Positions 56,767 to 64,000 of a stretch of 64,000 nt of DNA are shown here, in pieces. The position numbers and the translations under genes are program-made. This DNA is from Platynereis dumerilii. Lineage: Eukaryota; Annelida; Polychaeta; Phyllodocida; Nereididae. The notes under the pieces were generated by a model. It had not been told where the DNA came from. It made no database searches and saw only the letters and a list, made by a program, of their open reading frames with translations. Numbering within the stretch: position 1 is the stretch's first letter; every line of letters begins with the position of its first letter. The stretch spans positions 186,001 to 250,000 of the forward strand of contig JAPTHN010000230.1 in assembly GCA_026936325.1 (NCBI GenBank), in the 5' to 3' direction.

Positions 56767-57076
56767 ATAGGTTATTACATGGCCAAGAGCTGTATATTGT
56801 AAATAAAACCCCATAACAGTGTATTTCACAGCTATGAAAGTCGTTTGTGTCAGATCTGCTTCTGAATTAATACTCGCCATTTATTTAATCTATGGGGGAT
56901 TTATTTATTGAAGGTTTAACAGTCAAAAATAAAAGTCATGGGATACATAGGTTATAACATGGCCAAGAGCTGTATCTCCCTGGTATCATCACCCTCGAGC
57001 CGTATCATCCCTCGACCCTTCGGGTCTCGGGTGATGATACCAGGGAGATACAGCTCTTGGCCATGTAAAAACCTAT
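56767..57076. repeat. Element with three copies of an ATAGGTTATTACATGGCC arm, last two inverted
   Basis: The arm occurs at 56,767-56,796 (+), at 56,947-56,994 (+) and inverted at 57,029-57,076. The last two form a 48-bp-arm hairpin with about three mismatches and a loop containing GACCCTTCGGGTC. The outer pair would end an inverted-repeat element of about 310 bp with one arm duplicated inside. Confidence 0.7.
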
Positions 57077-57284
57077 AAGTAGCAGTAAGATACAGCACCC
57101 TTGCGAAAAGAGAGTGCCTGGATGTGGACAGCCTTGTCATCTCATCATTATGTCTGCCTCTGGCAACTGCTGATATAAAGCTGATATAGCTTTAGAGCCA
57201 CTAGCATTGAGATATCATGCAAAAATGTCCTGACTCTTCATAACTAGCACTTAACACTTGTCCCACATATATGTTATATATGTG

Positions 57285-57785
57285 GGCCTTTTGGACAGCT
57301 TTTCCTGGGAATTATGGTCCGGACATACTATCCCAGGAATATTGATACCAAGACAATTCATTCCAAGGACAGACTGTCCTCAATGCTGTGATTCAGGACC
57401 AATTTTCCCAGGAAAATGTGTCTGAATGACCTTTCCTAGGAAATGCTATTCCAGGATGTTCTATCCTGGGATACCCTGTCTGCAATGATCAATTTTCAGG
57501 ACCATTTTTCCTTAGTTTCAAAGGTCTGGGCATTCTGTCCCAGGAAGAAATGACATGGACAACTATTACTAGTATATAATATCCCGGACACTGGAAACGG
57601 CCATTAGAACCAGGACATAGTCTTTTTTTCCTCCTCACAGGACACATCTTCCCGAGTGCTGGCTCTTTTTTCCTAGGACCAGTTGTCCACCCGGTCACTC
57701 TTGCCTAGTATAGATTGTCCTAACACATTATTTCCCAGGAATAAAGGTCCAAAGGACACTCAGTCCCTGGACACTGGTTACTACC
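57285..57785. repeat. Degenerate ~29-bp minisatellite, block 2
   Basis: At least twelve units in the same orientation as block 1 (GGACAGCTTTTCCTGGGAAT, GGACATACTATCCCAGGAAT, GGACCAATTTTCCCAGGAAA and others). The two blocks are 1.4 kb apart with other repeats between. Confidence 0.75.
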
Positions 57786-57789
57786 ACAC

Positions 57790-57860
57790 TGGAACGGGGG
57801 TTCGAACCCACGTCCTCATGTGTACAAGGCGGGCATGCTAGCCATTGAACCACGGAGACG
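57790..57860 (-). mobile_element. tRNA-like head next to the 29-bp minisatellite
   Basis: The minus strand reads GTCTCCGTGGTTCAATGGCT, then a GTGGGTTCGAACCCC B box. Boxes and length are tRNA-like, but the acceptor ends and T stem do not pair, so a working tRNA gene is unlikely. Its 3' side runs straight into minisatellite block 2. Confidence 0.55.
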
Positions 57861-58571
57861 AAATTTGGCTGAGAGAGTCTGTGCATAACAATATTCATTG
57901 GCATGATGTAATTGATGTATGTCATTTTCACAGCCAATGATCCAAAATTACTACGTCCTCATATCAGTCACATTCAAGTTTTGCTCGAATCATATGCTTT
58001 CTGCTTTTGACATCTGCTGTAGGCCTAATATGCTTTGACGAATTGGTACATCAAGCTGATTCTAGATGTGTCTTGCCCATCTTGTATTTATCCGAATAAT
58101 ACATACTGTGAGCCACTGTGATCAGTCTTCAGGAAATATTTTCGATTGACCTTCATGAGCAACGATCAAAGAGACTACACTTACATTAGCATAATCCTGA
58201 AAGACAAAACAAAAGCTCAGCCTCTATGTTTCCTTTTAATAACAGGAACCTTTTTATTTTTATAAAAATTGTCATTCATGCAACGATAACTACCCAGTAA
58301 ATTAAGTCATTACACCCATTTGGAGTGATGCTCATTGGCAAATCTGCATAAATGATATTCCACTTGTAGAATAAGCAACTTTAGAGATAATGGAAAATCT
58401 TCAAATTAAACAACTTGAAATTCTGTGCGGTTCCTCAAAATCCTCTCTGATAAGGCCAGACATAATTGATCTTTAGCTTCTCGGATCTTCTCTAAGCACT
58501 TTTCTAGGGTCATTCGACGTGGTACGAAGAAAAAAAAGCTGCAATCTCAATTTTTTAATGGATCAATTAAA

Positions 58572-58757
58572 CACTTAGCAAAAAGGTTTAATGTGGTAGG
58601 TACCTTTAAGGGTTCTATAAGATGGTATATATAAGGAACCCTAAAAGGTTCATTATTCATTTTTAAATAGCTTCCAACAGCAAACAAAAACAACATTCAG
58701 ATAATCCAGATGCACAGAACTCCCACAGTGGAACCCCTTATTCTCAAATTGCGGATA
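58572..58757 (+). mobile_element. 320-bp inverted-repeat element family, copy 4 (3'-truncated)
   Basis: CACTTAGCAAAAAGGTTTAA, GGAACCCTAAAAGGTTCATT and ATAATCCAGATGCACAGAAC match copy 1; the similarity stops at (TA)n near 58,757. Confidence 0.8.
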
Positions 58758-59657
58758 CATATATATATATGGAATTATTGATATCAGGATAGTGAATATA
58801 TATAAGGAATAAGGATAGATAAATATCATTCTATATTGAAATCAAAATAAAAGAAGAAATAAAAGGCCCTTTACCAACACATCTGTACAGATAATCGGAT
58901 ATTTTTTCTTCTAATAATCCATTTAACATCACAACTTTTTAAGGCACTGGTAATCAGTCTTCACGACTTAAAAAACAAAGAAAACATTTTAAAAACCTCT
59001 TTAAATAACACCAAACCTTTTTAAATCTTTTAAACTCCACATGGGTGTTCCTCTTCACTCTGAACAAAAGTGACAGCATGAAATTGTTTGTGACAAACAT
59101 TGTGTCAAACATTTTGCAAACAAGGATAGTTTGTCAACAGGTGTGTGGAGACATAGGAGTAGAACTTGTCATTTAGACTTGCCATCCCTTCTTAAATGAC
59201 AGTGGTATGTTGGCAGTACCCTAAAGTTGTTTTTAAGGGTTTTTAGGGATTTAGGCAAAAGAGAGTTAAGGTTGGTTCCGTTGATTTAACATGTATACAT
59301 AGATTTAAAGGACAATGTAGCAAGATTTAATTTCATGATTTTGGATGCGAAAAGGTAAAGGGTCTTTTTAGGGGGGAAAGTCAAGTAATCTGGAATACAG
59401 AATTCGCGTTGGCGTACCAGAGATAGGCAGGGTGTGCCCCCCCCCCGCAAAAAATAAATAAATTCAGGAACACTATAGCCTAAATTCACGAAAAGAGGCT
59501 ATAAATTTGGCAGATGGTTGAACTAACATTATTGAAAATAAATTGTTCTCAAGGTATGTAATTTGAAGGTGTGAAAGTCAATCATGTAATTCCAGCAAAT
59601 GTCCCCCCCCCCCCACCAAAAAATCCAATCGCAGTATGCCAGGGGTTACCCTTCCTA

Positions 59658-59849
59658 CACTGAAAAAAAGGATTGTCTGACGACAGACAATAATTGTCTA
59701 ATTGATTGTCTGGTTCAAACAATCAACTAAATGAAACGAACAATTTCTTTGACATTTTGAACAATTCAATTGTCTGGAATAGACAATCACTTGATCGGAC
59801 ACATATTAGACAATTATTGTCTGTCATCAGACAATCCTTTTTTTCAGTG
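59658..59849. mobile_element. TA-flanked MITE with ~47-bp inverted repeats
   Basis: CACTGAAAAAAAGGATTGTC and its inverted right end GACAATCCTTTTTTTCAGTG continue as nearly perfect arms (TGACGACAGACAATAATTGT). TA flanks both sides (59,656-59,657, 59,850-59,851). GACAAT recurs inside. A Tc1/mariner-type MITE, 192 bp. Confidence 0.9.
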
Positions 59850-60527
59850 TAGGAGTCGGTTTAAAATGCGACACCAGGAGGACCGGGTGCATCAGTGGAA
59901 TTGTATGCATACAATGTTCAATAAAGTAAATGAAGATTAAAGTGATTAATTCACAAGTGTCTATGTCTTGGAAAAGGTTACCTATGATCTGCCAGATGTA
60001 CTGATACGTAGCAAAGACTACTGTAAGCCTACACAAAAATGTACAATACTCTTAAATTTTCCTGACAAAATCACTAACTATGACAAAACTGCTACCAACG
60101 ACTGCCTTTTTAAGAAACATATCGCAGAAAAAACAATATTAGCTGTCTCCTTGTAACAAACAACAGGAGAGCAGAGTATTTCGCATGCATGACTTTCAAC
60201 AGTTTACTTGGTGTTAAATTCTCACAAGTAATTGACTTTCTATAAAACACGTTCACTTTTGTTATTCATGGACTGGCAGCCTGCAGTTTTCTCATTTCCA
60301 GACTTTTCTTTCTCTGATGGTTATAAAACCAGATGAGAATTTAGTGAGAAAATGTCCCTTTCAGTTTTACATTTAACAATGCAGAATCAATTTGCCAGAA
60401 TGAAAGTTGGATGGGTCGTCAGATTAAAGTAAAGTGAAGTAAAACAAAGTAAAGTAATTTATCGACCGTATACAAAACTGGTACATTTTTTTCTAATCGT
60501 AAACAGATCATTACAGATGTGTAAAAT

Positions 60528-60711
60528 AGCGTTGGCATCAACATTTTGTGTGGGACCTAAAAATCAGCAAAAGTTATCTAACTAGTAATTTATTAGTTAC
60601 GTGGCTCTCATTATCAAAAGTAATTTGTAAATGTAACTATAGATTACGCTTTTTAAAAATAATCCGTAATCAGTTACTAGTTACTTTGGCCAAGTAACTA
60701 AGACAACGCTG
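60528..60711. mobile_element. MITE-like element with AGCGTTG ends and TAACTAGT interior
   Basis: AGCGTTGGCATCAACATTTT and the inverted end CAACGCT enclose repeated TAACT and AGTTAC words on both strands. No target duplication was found; ends are short. Confidence 0.55.
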
Positions 60712-61792
60712 GAATTCATGGATTGGTATTGAGAAAGACTAGTTCTCGACAGATCTAGGGTGTAGAAATACCGGACATACAGTACAAGCGAAAATAAAGT
60801 TTGACTACCTCAGCAGGAAGGAAGAATCAGCCACTACTTCACCCTTTCGCACGTTTTGGCTCTCCCCAAATCACTTCCTACCTTAACCTATGTTAAACTA
60901 CCTTTTAAAAACTACATTATATTCACATTAAACAAACACCAATCAAACATCGATCACCCCTATTGTGTTTGATTTCTTTGATATTGTGCCCCTTTGCTAT
61001 TTGCAATTACATTGCTAGCTGTCTTAATAGAGTTCTTAATATGGGATAAAGTTGTGGTGAGGAGTCAAAGGTAGTTGTAAGGAGATTTGGGGCACTGGAG
61101 AGGAGAAAGGAGGGAAAATAGGTGAACAGAGGACTTCTGACAGAAAATGTTCTTGCTTTATTTTGAGTTGTACTGTACAAACTGTCCCACTCCTTAATGA
61201 AACCTCTTGTCCTCCCCCACTCTTTAATTCACCACCATGAACAGCCCCAGTCACCACCCCAGTCCTAAAGTGAGAAGACAGTTGGTGGGGTAAGACAAAC
61301 AAAAAGGCAGCATTCTTTTACAGGTCTTCTCCAGTTCTTTCTTAATTCTTTTCTCCTCTTCTTTAGGATAAAACACAACTTTGGTTTTGTCTGGGTCTTC
61401 TCTATTATTGTCTGTCTCCTTCTAGTTTTCCATTTTGTCCGTTTGTTTTTTCAGCCATTTGTTATTCTTGGTCTGGACAGAAAAAAAGGTGGGCATCTCA
61501 CCATCCTGTCCAACAATTTTTATTACAAATTAAGGTTTAGTCTGCTCTCACTTATTCCTATTTTATAGCCATCCTACTATAATATGTAAATGCCAAAGCA
61601 TAAAGACGGGACCGCCTGAACACAAAATCATAACTTTTAAAGACTCGAAATTGTAATTATCTAAATTATTTCTCGAAATTCAAAAAGTTTGGAGACGCCT
61701 GATGAGAAAAAAGTGCCAGGATCATATTATGGGATGTCTTAATCACTTCTTTTAATTGAACCATCTGGTTCACTCCTCACATGTTTGCCATT

Positions 61793-61853
61793 TATAAGGG
61801 ACGAGACACCTCGCTTCGCTCAGTGAGCCGGTGGCTCTGTCCCATCTATAAAA
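61793..61853. repeat. Short hairpin with GGGACGAGACACC arms
   Basis: GGGACGAGACACC and GGTGGCTCTGTCCC are imperfect inverted arms around CTCGCTTCGCTCAGTGAG, itself a near palindrome. A short foldback repeat. Confidence 0.5.
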
Positions 61854-62544
61854 GAAGGTTTGCACAATTTTGTTGTGTTCTACACCTTACAAGTTTCAAT
61901 TCTGCATAAACCAGGCTGTCTTTACACCGATACTACTATATCAATAACATGTAAATGAGTAAGCAATTTCGCCTCTCAAATCAGCAAAAATTCTACTGAA
62001 CAAGGTGATAGCACTCTGTAGAGTGCACAGGCCTTCTGTGGCAGTTAGCTAATGTCTGTGTGTCATGGCTGAGGTCCGCAATGCTACTACACCTACTGTC
62101 AGATTGGGGAAGCTCTTCCTGCTGGAAAATATGGGCTTAGTCATGCATAAAACAAAAGCAGATCCAGTAACAGAGGGTCAAAGACTTTGACGCTAAGTAT
62201 ACATATAAAAAAAATGTATCTGATCATCAATTCATCATGCCATATTCACGGATCTCAACCAAATCGAATCAGTTCTTCATTGTTGTGAATTGAAAAATCA
62301 TGGTGAGTTTCAGTTTAGTGGTGACTGGGGCTGTTTTCCTCAATTGCGTTGACAGATGGACGGACAGACACATGCAAATGAAAACATGAGACCTGTCCTA
62401 CGGCAGGTGATATATGTCTAATTATAACTTCTTTACCATAGAATATATATGTACATATCATACAGTTCCATTTTCATGGTCACTTTGCAGCATGTCTACC
62501 ACCAAATGCCTCCCTGTCAGTATCTAAATTTAGCAGTCAAGTAT

Positions 62545-62632
62545 TGCCATGCAGTGGAATCGAACCCTGGACATCAAAATTAATAGACCGGCATGCAATC
62601 ACCCAGCCACTGAGGTACAATGAGATTACACT
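62545..62632 (-). mobile_element. tRNA-like SINE head (minus strand)
   Basis: The minus strand reads TACCTCAGTGGCTGGGTGAT and then CCAGGGTTCGATTCCA, tRNA-type A and B boxes. Stems are not complete. A SINE head or tRNA pseudogene. Confidence 0.5.
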
Positions 62633-62917
62633 AACAGTGTAAATTACAGTGTGAAAAAAAATCTTCAAACTAAAGGGGCACACAGAAAACTGCCCTCTAA
62701 CAAAAAGCTTGTGCGCCACCTTCTGAAACAAATTTGGGTAGCAGGAGAGCGTTCTCTGGGATTTCTATGCTTGCCTGCAACAGGGAATCCACATTTTACT
62801 TGTAATCATGCAAAGTCCCTGATTGGTCACTTCGTTAAAAGACTGATATCAGGCAGGTCAGGAAAAAGACGCTCAAGAGAACATTTCACCTTCTTCTGCT
62901 GTTCTCAAATGTGCATA

Positions 62918-63206
62918 AGGGGCCGACCAGATGATCTTTGGGGGGGGGGGGGGGCTATGGATATAAAAAAAAGATTGTTTCCCACTTGACACTGAAAAAA
63001 AAAGTTTGTTCAGCACATGGAAAAAAAAAGAAGTTTGTTTCCACCTGTAGCTAGGGTAGCGTAATGTTAAAATTTCAATAAAAAAGTTAGTCGCGAGTGC
63101 GCAAGCGAAAAAAAATTGTTCGTCGACGCACTGCGAACGAAAAAAAAAGTTTGTTCCGGGGTAAAAGTCCATAGCCCCCCCCCCAACTATCGTCTGGTCG
63201 GCCCCT
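62918..63206. mobile_element. Poly-G-ended MITE, copy 2 (complete)
   Basis: AGGGGCCGACCAGATGATCT, G-tract, CTATGGATA on the left pairs with the right end (CTATCGTCTGGTCGGCCCCT). The inside carries five A-run/GTTTGTT-type modules as in the 50.9-kb copy. Confidence 0.9.
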
Positions 63207-64000
63207 AATCAAGTTACTCTATATGTGTCCATTCCCTTTCCTGCTCTTAAATCTTGATTAAAGATTCCATAATTCATAATAAGGCTGTCCTGCTTCTCAA
63301 ATTTGTATATTTTTCCAGAAGGTGCACAAGGATAGCTCAAGAAAATCTTCTTTTTGCTACTTGTGTGTAAACATTTTTCTGTGTGACGTTTTATAAATGG
63401 AACATGTTATGTCACCAGAAAAAATGCCCTTCCATTAGAAGCTCCTTATCTCCTTCTCTCCTTTCTTGTTTCCGCGCCCTCACTCTTCTTCGATTCCTCA
63501 CCTTACTCAGACAATCCCTTCATTCTTCCTGTCTTCTCTCCAGTCTAAACTAAATTTCATTGTAAGTTTCAAATTATTTGAAAGAGATTTTGTGTACCCT
63601 CTAGGCACTGGCTGGTGGTACACGGTATGTTTGAAGCTTGTCATGCATTTAGCCAAGGAACAAGGAGGTGCTCAGGGTTTGTAAGGTTTATTTTATCACA
63701 AGGAGCAGCACTGCATAATCTTAACAACAGAAGTGACATCTGGTAAGTTAGGATTGCACGATTCTCAGTTCCAAGGCTGATGGGATGATGTGGGCCCAGG
63801 GGGGGGGGGGGGGAAGGGGGAACGCAATCGACTTTTACACGTATACAGATGTTCCCCATTTAATCTTTATGCATAAAGCCATTTTAATCCTCTTTTTAAG
63901 CCAATTCTAACGATACAAAACATATTTGGGTTGCAAAAACAAGAACTAATTTAACCAGAATTGTAAAAAAACCAAAACCATTTTAATCCAAAATGGTGAA
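63207..64000. other. No recognisable gene
   Basis: Unique-looking sequence with a G-tract near 63.8 kb and pyrimidine-rich DNA at 63.45-63.55 kb. The end of the window (AAAACCATTTTAATCC) may begin another short repeat. Confidence 0.55.

Noticed and set aside
55570-57785. CRISPR-like array of ~29-bp repeats
   Set aside because: Units are degenerate and contiguous, without unique spacers, and the genome is clearly animal.
57790-57860. tRNA gene on the minus strand (also considered at 32.6, 55.95 and 62.6 kb)
   Set aside because: A and B boxes are present but the acceptor, D and T stems do not pair properly; SINE heads fit better.

Overview
The window is animal nuclear DNA: AT-rich, gene-poor, with long introns, GT..AG splice signals, TCTA/GATA microsatellites, tRNA-headed SINEs and many short inverted-repeat elements. 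The only host gene I can support is a fibrillar collagen on the minus strand. Its design is very close to vertebrate types I and II, and the repeat style (frequent TAGGCCTA-like words, TA-flanked palindromic elements) suggests a marine deuterostome invertebrate, most likely an echinoderm or hemichordate. The species is an inference and is not proven by anything here.

Region 1-44,419 (minus strand) holds the 5' part of the collagen gene in 17 coding exons: signal peptide (44,347-44,419), a 30-kb first intron, a 10-cysteine VWC exon (14,172-14,354), a 6-kb second intron, a 17-nt exon, three exons ending in a 15-triplet minor triple helix, an N-telopeptide exon, and ten exons giving 357 residues of unbroken Gly-X-Y. 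The gene runs off the left edge. About 534 residues are encoded here. The helix exons (45, 54, 54, 162, 45, 153, 144, 99, 162, 153 nt) equal sums of consecutive vertebrate COL1A1/COL2A1 exons. The telopeptide lysine (EKAG), the helix lysine (KGHRG) and a GMPGER motif sit at the vertebrate positions.

The introns and the flank carry the rest: intron 2 has a possible Penelope-like remnant, a head-to-head SINE pair and an AGCTCA-rich palindromic element. Intron 1 has paired E-boxes, copies of a 320-bp inverted-repeat family, several local tandem duplications (84 bp x5, 330 bp x3, 13-bp minisatellite), a hAT-type element with an 8-bp target duplication, and microsatellites.

Region 44,420-64,000 lies upstream of the collagen. 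It holds the probable collagen promoter (CRE and CACGTG palindromes within 100 bp of the ATG), a CpG-dense patch with NRF1- and YY1-like sites at 47.4-47.6 kb, a 215-bp-arm inverted repeat, two copies of a poly-G-ended element, a near-perfect foldback element, a 5'-truncated LINE with a mostly intact reverse transcriptase next to half of a second foldback copy, and a degenerate 29-bp minisatellite in two blocks beside a tRNA-like head. I see no host gene in this 20 kb.
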